A stretch of 64,000 bases of DNA from Synaphobranchus kaupii (GCA_029718625.1 CM056380.1:13550940-13614939); one strand, 5' to 3'. Positions 1 to 12,901 are shown, counted from the first letter of the stretch. Translations and numbers: made by a program. Notes: generated by a model not told the origin, from the sequence alone.

Positions 1-830
1 ACTGACCCACTGACAGGAGCACTGACCCACAGACAAAAGCACTGACTCACAGACAGGAGGGACTGACCCACAGACAAGAGCACTGACCCATATATCAGAG
101 AACTGACCCACAAACAGGAGCACTCACCCACAGACAAGAGCACTGGCCCACAGACACAAGCACTGACCTATAGATAAGGGCACTGACCCACAGACGGGGG
201 CACTGACCCATATATCAGAGCACTGACTCACAGACAGGAGTACTGATCCACAGACACAAGCACCGACCTACAGACAAGAGTACTGACCCCACAGACAAGA
301 GCACTGACCCACAGGAGAGGAGCACTGACCCACAGACACTGGCACTGACCCACAGACAGGAGCACTGACCCACTGACAGAGGCACTGACCCACTGACAGG
401 AGCACTGACCCACAGACATGAGCATTGACCCACAGACAAAAGCACTGACTCACAGACAGGAGGACTGACCCACAGACAAGAGCACTGACCCATATATCAG
501 AGAACTGACCCCACAAACAGGACCACTGACCCACAGACAGGAGCACTCACCCCACAGACAAGAGCACTGGCCCACAGACACAAGCACTGACCTATAGATA
601 AGGGCACTGACCCACAGACGGGGGCACTGACCCATATATCAGAGCACTGACCTCACAGACAGGAGCACTGATCCACAGACAGCAAGCACCGACCTACAGA
701 CAAGAGTACTGACCCACAGACAAGAGCACTGACCCACAGACAGGAGCACTCACCCACAGACAGGGGTACTCACTCACAGACAGGGGGCACTGACCCACAG
801 ACACTGGCACTGACCCACAGACACACAAAC
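1..830 (+). repeat. 20-21-bp minisatellite with a 0.4-kb higher-order period
   Basis: Units follow the pattern gcactgacccacagacagga. It runs off the left edge. The block at about 39-310 is repeated at about 441-715 with the same order of variant units (tatatcagag, acctatagataagg, gacggggg), a period near 402 bp. Confidence 0.93.
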
Positions 831-1473
831 TTCTACCTGTCAGCTCTTTACTGAGGACAAACACAAGGACCACTCTCAAAGTAGGAGAACTCAAAATGAC
901 AAAAGAGTAGGATGTAAACACAGGACTTCAAAGCCTTAATTTTGCAGCAATCAGCCTCAGCACCAGGGTCTAGAACCTTCCAACCGGCACATTCAGAACG
1001 CCAGGGTCAGCATGAGATAAAACGCAATGAAACGACACAAATTAAGAGTGCATGTAAATTTTTATGGCTGCATTTCCGGTCTGAACACACAAGTACGAGC
1101 TCTCTCGCCCAGCCACAGTGGTATATACAACCACTCAGGGTCAGAACAGCCGCCCGCCAGCACGACGGCCTCGTTAAAAACAGTCCAGGTCAGTGTTTTC
1201 CCCCGCTGAAAAACTCGCCCTACCTGTCGCAAGCATTCACAGACAGACTCAACATAAGTCCCAGACATAACATCGTCTGCGAGAGCGACCGCAGTCAAAC
1301 TGGAAAAACAGCTCCGACCCGCCAGGAATCCCATTTGGTTATGGCTGGGAAGGGAAGAAAAAAAAACCCATGAAACAAAAAAGGGGAAAAAGCCTGAGAA
1401 AATGGCGGCATGGGCAATTGATGTGGAACGCTGTGCTTGGGGGGATATTTTACTCCTGAATTATGAATGGAAC
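831..1473. other. non-repetitive intron segment
   Basis: Mixed sequence with moderate CpG at 1085-1320. Open frames on both strands (for example 942-1373) match no family and have no splice context. Nothing supported. Confidence 0.4.
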
Positions 1474-1833
1474 TGAATACAGACTGTAGAGGCCGAATAC
1501 AGACTGTAGGAGCTGAATATAGACTGTAGGGGCTGAATACAGACTGTTGGGGCTGAATACAGGCTGTAGGGGCTGAATACAGGATGTAGGGGCTGAATAC
1601 AGACTGTAGGGGCTGAATACAGGCTGTAGGAGCTGAATACAGACTGTAGGGGCTGAATACAGGCTGTAGGAGCAGAATACAGGCTGTAGGGGGCTGAATA
1701 CAGGCTGTAGGAGCAGAATACAGGCTGTAGGGGCTGAATACAGACTGTAGGGGCTGAATACAGGCTGTAGGTGAATACAGGCTGTAGGGGCTGAATACAG
1801 GATGTAGGGGCCGAATACAGGCTGTAGGAGCTG
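1474..1833 (+). repeat. 20-bp minisatellite, about 17-18 copies
   Basis: Unit gaatacaggctgtaggggct with ag/ac and ggggct/ggagca variants. Confidence 0.95.
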
Positions 1834-2143
1834 AGTGTGTATGTATGTGCATCTGTGCATATTTGTGTGTGCGTGTGTGTATGCGTGTATGTGCATGTAT
1901 GTGTGTGCGTGTGTGTGCACGCACGTGTACATATTTGTGTGTGTGTGTGGTGTACATGTGTTGCTTATTTGTGGTGTGTGTGCGTGTATGTGTGGTGCAT
2001 GTGCGTGCGTGTGTGCATATTTTGCGTGTGCGTGTATGTGTGTATGTATGTGCATCTGTGCGCGCGTGTATGTGTGTGTGTGTGTGTGTGTGCGTGTGTG
2101 TGTGTGTGCGTGTGTATGTATGTGCATCTGTGCGCGCGTGTAT

Positions 2144-2181
<38 letters not shown>

Positions 2182-2316
2182 GTGTGTGTGTACATGTGTG
2201 CTTATTTGTGTGTGTGTGCGTGTATGTGTGTGCATGTGCGTGCGTGTGTGCATATTTTTGCATGTGCGTGTATGTGTGTATGTATGTGCATCTGTGCGCG
2301 CGTGTATGTGTGTCTG

Positions 2317-2347
<31 letters not shown>

Positions 2348-2408
2348 GCATCTGTGCGTGCGTGTATGTGTGTGTGTGTGTGTGTGTATGTATGTGCATC
2401 TGTGCGTG

Positions 2409-2440
<32 letters not shown>

Positions 2441-2441
2441 G
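1834..2441 (+). repeat. compound (TG)n tract with CGCG islands
   Basis: Alternating purine-pyrimidine TG sequence of about 0.6 kb interrupted by GTATGTATGTGCATCTGTGC blocks repeated at least five times, and by CGCGCG runs. Overlapping open frames rich in Cys/Val or His/Thr are products of the repeat. Confidence 0.95.
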
Positions 2442-3610
2442 CGCGCGGGGGCTGGGCCTGGTCTCCGTGCAGGAGGGGAAACTCCAGACAGACAGCCCCC
2501 TCCCTCCCAGAGCAGCCTTCTCCCCTCATTTCAAACACATGCATTTAAAACTATTTACATGCATGTATCTCATATGTAATCCAGCTTGCAGGGGTTCACA
2601 CAGCAGTGTCCTCTATAAAGCAGCCTACGCATCCACCATTTTAACTGTAGTTTACAGACATTCATTTGGGAGGTATGGTGTGTATTTCTCCCCACTCCTC
2701 CCACATGATGGCTTGCAGCTGTGGACGAGCTGACGGGCCCAGCCGAATTCAGCAGAGGGGAAACGTCTCCTCCTAAACCCCGGGATTAGCAGCCTCGCTC
2801 CCTTTTCAAAGCGGAGATTCCGGTGCCTTGCCCCGTAACATAATGTTTTAGCTTTGAGTCGAAGGCAAAGGAATGACCTGCCATCAAATCAAAAACCTGT
2901 GAATAAGTGGGAAGGGCGGGGGTAAAAAAACCAGGAACACGCAGAGGACAAGGAAAAAAGGAATCAAGGAAAGAGTGACCGCATAAAAAAAAACACCTTA
3001 AACGCCAGCACCATCGCCATGACAGCAAGACTAAAACAACACAATCTAAACACATCAGAACAGGAAATGAGCACGATGACGAAGGCTAACGCATTTTAGC
3101 CTTTCCTCAGCTTTGTACTGTGGCCTTGCTAACGACGCTTTTGAGGCGTTTTACCACAAGCCTACATTCATCCCTTACGATATCAAGATATTCTGTGTTG
3201 CTATGATCTATTGCATTGGTTTGAACTCATACATGAATTATCGCAAATAAAGCAATGAGACAATTTTCATTTGTTTTTACATCGATAGTGTAGAGAAAAG
3301 TTTAAAAAACGCAGTTGTAAGCCTGGACTTCAATGACTGAGCTTCAGCTGTTTTTTAAGTGTCTACTGAAGTGTGTTTTATGCAAATGAAATTAGTCTGG
3401 AGGGTGGGGGGAGTGCATGTCTGAGGGGCGACGGTCCCAGCTGTTCCCCAGGGGGGTGGGGGGTGGTGGAGTCCCTCTCCTTCCCCTAGTCAGCATGTCC
3501 TGGGAGAATTTTGGGACCCCTCCTATTTGTGGGTCCCTGTGCACATTGGTATTCGGAAGAGGGGCGCATATTGTCTGCCGTTTGCCCCCGGACCCCCGAG
3601 TCGGCAGTCA
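2442..3610. other. non-repetitive intron segment
   Basis: No repeat, exon or RNA gene recognised. Becomes GC-richer towards the CpG-dense patch on the right. Confidence 0.4.
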
Positions 3611-3618
3611 GTCTAGAC
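3611..3618. promoter_or_regulatory. palindromic Smad-binding element GTCTAGAC
   Basis: Exact 8-bp palindrome known as the canonical Smad3/Smad4 element, 0.27 kb from the CpG-dense patch in intron 1 of a known TGF-beta target. Confidence 0.4.
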
Positions 3619-3642
3619 GAGGGCAACAATAGTCACCCCCCA

Positions 3643-3740
3643 ACCCCCCCCCCCCCCCCCCCCCTGGTCCTGAAGGTGGGGTCCGGCGGACGTGCGCAGA
3701 CATCCCCCCCCCACCCTCTCTCTCTCTCTCTCTCTCTCTA
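3643..3740 (+). repeat. poly(C) and (TC)n tracts
   Basis: A run of about 20 C at 3643-3664, another C run near 3705, and a (TC)n run at 3718-3739. Confidence 0.9.
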
Positions 3741-3879
3741 GCAGGACGATCCAGATTCGGCAGGAATTCACTTAATCCGCATAACAGAAACACGGCATCG
3801 GTTCTGCGGAGCCGAGCAAAGTGCACCGTATTTATCACGGGTGTTATGACCGGGGGACAGAGGAGAAGCCCTTAAATAT

Positions 3880-4200
3880 TCGGCGCGGAGACACGGCCTT
3901 TTACCCGCACCTCTAAACACGCCAGCCGAAGCGGCCACTTCCGCGCCGAAGACCTGGGAATGAATCATATGAAAGTCTGCTCAGGGCCGAGGGCTTGAGC
4001 TGTCCAAACATAAACAGTCCATTTTGGGTCCGTTCCCCGCGCTGAAAGACCACCTGCGCGGTAAGATAACGACACGAAAGCAGATCGACGCGCGACTGGT
4101 GGCGCGGGAAAAATGATAACGTTCACGCGACGACTTTTGAAATTTCACATCGGCCCTTTCTCCGTGATCTCGCGGACGCTCGTCTGCCAAAGATGGCCGA
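3880..4200. promoter_or_regulatory. CpG-dense patch in pmepa1 intron 1, candidate alternative promoter
   Basis: By hand count about 35 CpG in roughly 320 bp, including acgcgcgac, ggcgcggg and cacgcgacgac, far above the surrounding intron. Mammalian PMEPA1 uses alternative first exons. I could not identify an exon with a donor giving the needed phase, so the promoter role is an inference. Confidence 0.4.
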
Positions 4201-5539
4201 CAGGTGATTAAACCCAGGCAAGAGAAATGGAACCCACACAAAGGCCAATCTGCACCTCAGGCTGGTGTAAATAAAATATATATATTTGGTTCTGAAAACT
4301 GAGCCTGACGGGTCAGATTTGCTGTAAATATGTTCACCCTCTCGGGAAAGCTGCCAGGGGCGTCGCCCCTGCCCAATTCAATTGCATTTCATTTGGGTTC
4401 AACTGAAGTGTTGTCCCAAACCCAAAAAAAAACACCCCCTGGCTGTGGCTGGAGACTCTTGGAGTAACAGCGTTTCTGTTTTCTCCTGTCTGGCCTTGAC
4501 TGCAGAGTGTCGTTGTCAGAGATTCAGACCATTATCAACCATCTTTGTTGCTTTTTAAAACTTTCACGTGCGATACTTTAATTGCGGAACTAACACCTCT
4601 CATGAAGACGACCTCCACACATCTGCAAACAATGGAAAAAAGGAGACGTTAAAATTATTATTGTTTTTATGTCATTTTAGTGCATATGAAAATGAAATAA
4701 AGTTGGAGGTGCTGTGCGCTGTGCACCTATGCAGGTGCAAAAATAACGAGTCAGACGCTGAGCTTTTGATGATGTCTTCAGGATGAAAACACACACGCTT
4801 TGGGAGGCCCATTGGTCAGAATCTGTAGGAAAGGTGACAAAATAAAGGCAGAGGAGCTCTCAGCGAATCGGGGATAAAGTTATCAGAAGTCACAGATGAG
4901 GAGAATGATACGAAAAAATACGGAGATGTTTATACATCGCAGTTAGCGCTGATGGCTAATAATCACGTGGAAGCTGTGTGGTGCTACTCAGACCTGGCAC
5001 AGAGAAGGCCGTCCCTCCAAAATTCTAACTTATAAATAAAAAATACAAGCCATGGAAGTGATTTTTGACGAAAGGCTAAAAATCAGCGAAAAGCCAAAAT
5101 GCCCTCTTACAAGTGCAGAAATGAGCACGCACAATAGAGTAAGAGCACACAGTATCACGCAAGGCTCTCAGCGTGCTGCGCGGCCAGAAGTGGGCCAGAA
5201 ACAGACCGGACGCAGTCCAGAATCAGACCGGACGCGGGTCAGACCCGGGCCAGACGCAGGCCGGGCATAGGAGGGGTGGGTCGGGACTCTCTGGCCGGCG
5301 GAGGCTGGAAAAGCCGTGCAGATTATGAGACAGACGTACAGATGTCTGTGAGTCGCAAGGTTTCAACTGACAGGAGGGTAACTCACGCCTGAACCCTAGA
5401 GAGACTATGCACGACCGAACGCACAGGTTACAAAACCTCTCTTTTCACAACTGGGCATTTTACCCTCTTTTTATTGGTCCTTTTACTTTCATATCACATC
5501 TTCATTTCCACATTCCACTGCCTGTGACTAATGTCAGCC
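4201..5539. other. non-repetitive intron segment
   Basis: No exon, transposon or tandem repeat recognised. A CAGACCGGACGC motif is repeated loosely at 5195-5265. Confidence 0.4.
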
Positions 5540-5541
5540 AA

Positions 5542-5573
<32 letters not shown>
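5540..5573 (+). repeat. (ATT)n microsatellite
   Basis: About eleven ATT units. Confidence 0.95.
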
Positions 5574-5825
5574 TGGAACCCTGCTGAGTGGCCAGAGACT
5601 AAAAGCATTAACATTCACTTCCACACACAGCACTGAAGTGGGAAAGACAGTTGGCCAAAAAATAAGGAAAAACCCATTTAGTGAAGGAGCGAAGTGCAGA
5701 CAAAACATTAATTAAAATCTGTCTAAAGGGGGATGGGTGCCATTCTGGGGTTTTTTGGCAAAAAGGACAGTCTGACTTAAAAACAGACAACAATCATCAG
5801 TGTGATAGGAGATGGTGTGTCTAAC

Positions 5826-6011
5826 GGGGGTTGGGGGGGGGGGGGGGGTCGGGTTAAACAGGAGGAACAATGGCCTCCACACAACCCCGTCCCATCCAGT
5901 CGCACCGACAATGAACCACCTCCCTTTACCCCCTGACCTTTAACCCCTGACCCCCGGTGCTCAGACGCAGCCAAGTTGCTGGGAAACCTCCCCCCCCCCC
6001 CCCCCCCCCCC
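5826..6011 (+). repeat. poly(G) and poly(C) tracts, inverted
   Basis: A G run at 5826-5848 and a C run at 5988-6011, about 140 bp apart. The two arms could pair with each other or form G-quadruplex and i-motif structures. Confidence 0.85.
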
Positions 6012-6727
6012 AATCTCCCTGCAGGCCCTGTGCCGAACTGGTTTCTTATGCTAAATTTTATTTACATAAATCTGAATTGTTAAGACAATGGAGGTGGTGC
6101 GGGACGTGACTCCAGTCATAGCTGCTGCTCACCAGACAACAGCCCCACCCCCCCACCCCCTGCCTGCCCAACAGACAGACAGACAGACAGGAATATGGCC
6201 TGTTTAAATGGAACCCAAATGCACAGCGACAGAGCACACCCCAAAATGTACATGCTCTTTAACAAACAAAGAAAAATGAGAACAGACTGCTACGGAAATC
6301 TGAAGTAAGTTTTCAGCTAAAAGAGGGAAAAAAGCCTTCATGAAAGAATTAATTTTAAAAAAGGCAATGATAACGTCGCACCCCCACAAAGACGCTCATT
6401 TAAAAAAAAAAACCTGCATGAGTTAAAACCCAGACTCCCCACGAAACCAAGGCTCTGCCCCCCTTCTCATGATCTGATATACGGGCTCATAACGCACCCG
6501 CATACCGACCCCCAAGCGCATCAGGGAACAAACACTAACGGGGAACACATTTTTAAATGATATTTCTTTATCGGGGCGAAACGTCTGTGCGCTGAAGCAG
6601 AGGCTGGCAGGATCTTTGTTTGTTTTGATCCCTCGCTTGCTCTCTCCATCCTCTTCCTGTCTGTACATGCAGTCAGCTGCGGCCGCTTCCTGTCTGTACT
6701 CCTCTAACGTTCTATCAGCTGCCATTG

Positions 6728-6729
<2 letters not shown>

Positions 6730-6764
<35 letters not shown>

Positions 6765-6846
6765 ACGCAAGCACACCACACACCCACAAACACCACCTAC
6801 ACACACACACACGCACTAATACACAACCACACCCGCAAACCCCGCA

Positions 6847-6877
<31 letters not shown>

Positions 6878-6881
6878 CTCT
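6730..6881 (+). repeat. (CA)n-rich microsatellite
   Basis: CA runs at 6730-6763, 6799-6812 and 6850-6877 with ccacacc-type interruptions. Confidence 0.9.
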
Positions 6882-7625
6882 GCTAAACCCATCCAACAAA
6901 TCCCTTTAGTGATCTCCTAGTTAGCAGCACTGATCCATATATTTATTTTCCTGCATTTGCAGTTTGATTATTTAAATAACTGCATTTGCTCAAATGTGCA
7001 ACTGGGTCGAGGGGAGAACCCACAGCTGAACGGAGCAGCATTGGGGGAGGAATACAGTGCTTATTCACAGTCTGTTTGTAGCAGCGGGCTTTTAGTCTAC
7101 ATGCAATACTCTACAGGCAATGTTTTTACAATTTCTCCAACTGAACTTTCCCCCCTGGGTTCCCAAGTGCAAGCTACACTGCTCCAAGGAAGTAGTGTAA
7201 ACACAACTTCCTGCGCAAAAGCTCGGCGCCTAAACTTAACTTCATCCAGAAGGACGAGAGCGCGGACATTTTGTGATTTCATAGCCACTGCTTAGAGCCA
7301 TGAGGGCGAGCTGAAACAGGAATGTGAGAGAGATTCGTGAGGACATTTGTGGGGATTCAGTCTGCTCCGGCGCCTATGCACTTCCCATGCACTTCTGAAA
7401 CGAACACGTGCCGAGCCGAGGCCTGGAACAGTCCAGACGGGTTTTTTTCAGGTTGATCTTCCCAGTTTTGGAATGTCTGCTGGCAACTCCGGGATCCAAA
7501 CAGTCAAATCTGCAGTCCGTAGTTAAAGACAGGATGGATCCACTCAACCAACTCGTCGTTATGGAAACAGCCATTTTGTTAGAATGACCGTACATTCTTC
7601 ACTTAATTTTTTTAAATTAAAACTG
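6882..7625. other. non-repetitive intron segment
   Basis: Nothing recognisable except the GTCTAGAC motif at its right edge (7626-7633). Confidence 0.4.
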
Positions 7626-7633
7626 GTCTAGAC
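7626..7633. promoter_or_regulatory. palindromic Smad-binding element GTCTAGAC
   Basis: Exact match, in the context actggtctagactggtccgg, itself part of an 11-bp-step actggtc repeat. Confidence 0.4.
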
Positions 7634-7863
7634 TGGTCCGGTCAGCTGTGCCAGATCTTTTCTGAACAGGGCTGTAGTGATCAGCTCCTAGGCCCCCTCC
7701 CCATCTCCCAAGACTGAGAGACGACGGTTCCACTTAACATTTCCGTACTGATATTCGCACTCTCAGTGTCTCTGGGGCCACTAGTATTTGAAAAATCAGA
7801 AAAATCAGAAAAATCAGGGGGCATACGGCGGAACGGCATGGGAACTTCACCTCCAACTGCCAA

Positions 7864-8535
<672 letters not shown>

Positions 8536-8925
8536 TTCAGGGCAGTGTGTGATTGGTTAAGGTCAGTTGCAGTGCGTGATTGGCTGTGGTTAAGGTCAGG
8601 GCAACGTGTGATTGGCTCTGGGTGAAGTGGGCAGTGCATGATTGGCTGTGGTTAAGGTCAGGGCAGTGTTTGTTTGGCTCTGGGTGAAGTGGGCAGTGCG
8701 TGATTGGCTGTGGTTACGGTCAGGGCAACGTATGATTGGCTCTGGGTGAAGTGGGCAGCGTGTGATTGGCCGTGGTTAAGGTCAGGGCAGTGTTTGTTTG
8801 GCTCTGGGTGAAGTGGGCAGCGTGTGGTTGGCTGTGGTTAAGGTCAGGGCAGCGTGTGATTGGCTGTGGTGAAGGTCAGGGCAGTGTGTGATTGGCCATG
8901 GTGAAGGTCAGAGCAGCGAGTGAAG
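8536..8925 (+). repeat. alternating 31/32-bp minisatellite, about 12 units
   Basis: Two unit types alternate. Type A contains tgattggctgtggttaagg then tcagggcag; type B contains tgattggctctgggtgaag then tgggcag. About nine units keep gattgg (inverted CCAAT); about six keep tgtggttaaggtca or a one-base variant. Confidence 0.93.
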
Positions 8926-9103
8926 GGCAGAACCCAGGGGTTAAAGAGAACTACACTGAGTCAGAGACAGCACAGGACTCAGGGGTTAAAGAGGGCTACA
9001 ATGAGTCACATACAAGGCAGAACTCAGGGGTTAAATAGAACTACACTGTGCCACAGACAGTGCAGGACTCAGGGGTTAAAGAGAACTACACTGAGTCACA
9101 GTC
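8926..9103 (+). repeat. ~45-bp minisatellite, about 4 copies
   Basis: Units share aggggttaaagagaactaca and gagtcaca, directly following the 31/32-bp array. Confidence 0.85.
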
Positions 9104-9794
9104 TGAAGAGGAGGGCCTGCAGCTCAGAGACACAAGAGGAAATGAATTGCTACAAACAAAAAGGGCCCCTGCTTCTGTACGCATTTCTCATATCAGTTTT
9201 TATCCAGAACATTCTGTCAACAACAGAAAGGCATCAGAGCACTCACATGCAATCTCAGGGCACTGTTTGGAATGATCGCAGACAGCAGATAACACGTCAA
9301 TGATGTCTTTGTCAGGTCTCCCCACCCTTAACACGCTCCCCACCATGTCCGTCTGTCTGTACAGTAACACGCCCCGCACCACAAACGCTGCCCAATGTCA
9401 AAACAAGCCAGCATCTGTTGCGTTCCCTACCCGTACCGGGGCCAGAAAAGGGATCCCGGCGTTTCAGTGCAGCACCGAACGCTCACTCTGTACACAGTAT
9501 TACTGGGGAAGCTTCTCTGCACTAGTACCCTGCCTCGGCTGGCTGGGAAGGACGTGGCGGAGCAGCAGTCTTAATATTCTGAACGCCGTCCAAGCGGGGC
9601 TGGCAGGGCCCTGCGTCGAGCTAAAAAAAGTCCGGGCTTGCAAAGGCCCCGTGGAACAGCTGTGCACGGCTCAGCCACCCGGTTCCTTGGCTGCGGGAGC
9701 CGATGTGTGCGTTATCGCGTCGGTACACAAATGCAGAAACAGGAAGGAAAATGGAGGATATTAAATAGGAGCCTGACTGGGGAGCACTGCCAGG
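9104..9794. other. non-repetitive intron segment
   Basis: Moderately GC-rich. An open frame at 9300-9764 matches no family I know. Nothing supported. Confidence 0.4.
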
Positions 9795-10577
9795 ACTTCT
9801 GTCTGTGGTATAACGTGCTAATAGCTGTGTGTGGTATAGCTGTGCTAATAGCTCTGTGTCGTATAGCTGTGCTAGTATCTATGTGTGGTATAGCTGTGCT
9901 AATAGCTGTCTGTGGTATAACATGCTAATAGCTGCGTGTGGTATAATGTGCTAATAGCTGTGTGTGGTATAGCTGTGCTAACAGCTGTCTGTGGTATTGT
10001 GGTATAACATGCTAACAGCTGTCTGTGGTATAACGTGCTAATAGCTGTGTGTGGTATAACATGCTAATAGCTGTGTGTGGTATAACATGCTAATAGCTGT
10101 GTGTGGTATAACGTGCTAATAGCTGTGTGTGGTATAATGTGCTAATAGCTGTGTGTGGTATAATGTGCTAATAGCTCTGTGTCGTATAGCTGTGCTAATA
10201 GCTGTGTGTGGTATAATGTGCTAATAGCTGTCTGTGGTATAGCTGTGCTAATAGCTGTGTGTGGTATAACGTGCTAATAGCTGTCTGTGGTATAACGTGC
10301 TAATAGCTGTGTGTGGTATAACATGCTAATAGCTGTGTGTGGTATAACGTGCTAATAGCTGTGTGTGGTATAACGTGCTAATAGCTGTGTGTGGTATAAT
10401 GTGCTAATAGCTCTGTGTCATATTGCTGTGCTAATAGCTATGTGTGGTATAGCTGTGCTAATAGCTGTGTGTGGTATAATGTGCTAATAGCTGTCTGTGG
10501 TATAGCTGTGCTAATAGCTGTGTGTGGTATAACGTCCTAATAGCTGTGTGTGGTATAATGTGTTAATATGTGGTATA
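9795..10577 (+). repeat. 26-bp minisatellite, about 30 copies
   Basis: Unit gctaatagctgtgtgtggta followed by taacgt or tagctgt variants. Confidence 0.96.
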
Positions 10578-10754
10578 GCGGAGCTGATGCATGCACCTGT
10601 GGATGCAGTATATGGAGATGGTGGATAAACAGTCTGGTGTGAACATGTGTCAGTGCTGATATGGAGCATTGGTCATAAAAATTCCCAGACGGAGAGTCTG
10701 TGAGTGTTTGTGCCTGTGGGCAGTCTCCACAAATGCCAATGCTAGAACCCTGAG

Positions 10755-11790
10755 AGTTTCACACAGATAAAACGGAAATGACCCCATGAACACACACTAC
10801 TGCAGCCGGGATCTGACCCCATAAACACACACTACTGTAGCCGGGATCTGACCCCATAAACACACACTACTGCAGCTGGGATCTGACCCCATAAACACAC
10901 ACTACTGCAGCTGGGATCTGACCCCATAAACACACACTACTACAGCTGGGATCTGACCCCATAAACACACAATACTGCAACTGAGATCTGACCCCATAAA
11001 CACACACTACTGCAGCCAGGGTCTGACCCCATAAACACATACTACTGCATCCGGGATCTGACCCCATAAACACACACTACTGCAACTGGGATCTGACCAC
11101 ATAAACACACACTACTGCAGCTGGGATCTGACCCAATAAACACACACTACTGCAACTGGGATCTGACCACATAAACACACACTACTGCAGCTGGGATCTG
11201 ACCCAATAAACACACACTACTGCAACTGGGATCTGACGACATAAACACACACTACTGCAACTGGGATCTGACCACATAAACACACACTACTGCAGCTGGG
11301 ATCTGACCCCATAAACACACACTACTGCAGCTGGGATCTGACCCCATAAACACACACTACTACAGCTGGGATCTGACCCCATAAACACACAATACTGCAA
11401 CCGAGATCTGACCCCATAAACACACTACTGCAGCCTGGATCTGACCCCATAAACACATACTACTGCATCCGGGATCTGACCCCATAAACACACACTACTG
11501 CAACTGGGATCTAACCACATAAACACACACTACTGCAGCTGGGATCTGACCCCATAAACACACACTACTGCAACTGGGATCTGACCACATAAACACACAC
11601 TACTGCAGCTGGGATCTGACCCCATAAACACACACTACTGCAACTGGGATCTGACCACATAAACACACATTACTGCAGCTGGGATCTGACCACATAAACA
11701 CACACTACTGCAGCTGGGATCTGACCCCTTAAACACACACTACTGCAGCTGGGATCTGACCCCATAAACACACACTACTGCAGCCGGGCT
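10755..11790 (+). repeat. 35-bp minisatellite, about 29 copies
   Basis: Unit contains cataaacacacactactgca then gctgggatctgaccc. Variants ccacat/ccccat alternate in parts. Each unit has ATAAACA. Confidence 0.96.
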
Positions 11791-11962
11791 TACTCCTCCG
11801 TAAATGCTAATATTCCCCCCATATACTAATGCGCCACCACACACGCTAAAATTCCCCCTATATGCTAATGCACCACCACACACGCTAATATTCCCCCCAT
11901 ATGCTAATGCACCACCACACACGCTAAAATTCCTCTGCACATGCTAACACTGCACCGTACAT
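11791..11962 (+). repeat. ~39-bp minisatellite, about 4 copies
   Basis: Units contain atgctaatgcaccaccacac and gctaatattcccccc, directly abutting the 35-bp array. Confidence 0.88.
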
Positions 11963-12169
11963 GCTAACACTCCCCAAGGGTGTTTGAGACAGAGGGAATG
12001 GGGGGAGAGATAGACCTGCAGAGGGGAAAAGCAGGACTCAGTGTGGAACAGACGTTCCCCGGCCGGAACAGAGGGAGACGTGTCCCCACATGCTGGCCGA
12101 TGTAACGCCAGATAAAGCCCTGTATTCCCACCAATCTCTGCTGCAGTTTGTGCTTCCTGCTCCGCTGGC

Positions 12170-12612
12170 CAGACCCGCCAACTTTCACATCCAACCACCC
12201 AGACCCACCCACTTTCACATCCAACCACCCAGACCCGCCCACTTTCACATCCAACCGCTGAGACCCGCCCACTTTCACATCCAACCGCTCAGACCCACCC
12301 ACTTTCACATCCAACCACCCATACCCGCCCACTTTCACATCCAACCACCCAGACCCGCCCACTTTCACATCCAACCACCCAGACCCGCCCACTTTCACAT
12401 CCACTCACCAAGACCCGCCCACTTTCACATCCAACCGCTCAGACCCGCCCACTTTCACATCCGCTCGCCAAGACCCGCCCACTTTCACATCCAACCGCTC
12501 AGACCCGCCCACTTTCACATCCGCTCGCCAAGACCCGCCCACTTTCACATCCAACCGATCAGAACCGCCCACGTTCACATCCAACCGCTCAGACCCGCCC
12601 ACGTTCACATTA
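12170..12612 (+). repeat. 30-bp minisatellite, about 15 copies
   Basis: Unit agacccgcccactttcacat then ccaaccgctc. A 30-bp unit keeps frame, so both strands show open frames (plus strand RPAHFHIQPL repeats); these are not genes. Confidence 0.96.
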
Positions 12613-12901
12613 TTTCCACTGCAAATGGGTGTCATTCTGCGTAGGCAGTGGGCACAGTCTGACAGGGGAGCCTACATTTTTTTGCCATGACTGGAGGGGG
12701 GTGACTGTTACCGATGATGTCATGGTTTGGCGGGACGGTGAGTGAAGAGGCTGCCTGTAATTAACCTAAATTCAGCTCCAGCACAATGTGCTCCCCTGAG
12801 CCACAGCCTTCCAGCTTAACACTGAGCTGGACATTCAAATCAGCAACACACCATTACAATCCCCATTCCTCTACTCTCAAATTACATAGTACAATACTAC
12901 A

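Noticed and set aside
942..1373. 143-codon frame in pmepa1 intron 1
   Set aside because: No family similarity; overlapping frames on both strands; sits in an intron without supporting splice sites.
1295..2733. Long Cys/Val-rich and His/Thr-rich frames on both strands
   Set aside because: Products of the TG/CA tract and the adjacent 20-bp minisatellite; open in several frames on both strands.
12090..12644. 184-codon frame with HFHIQPLRPA repeats
   Set aside because: 30-bp minisatellite read in frame; the opposite strand is open too.
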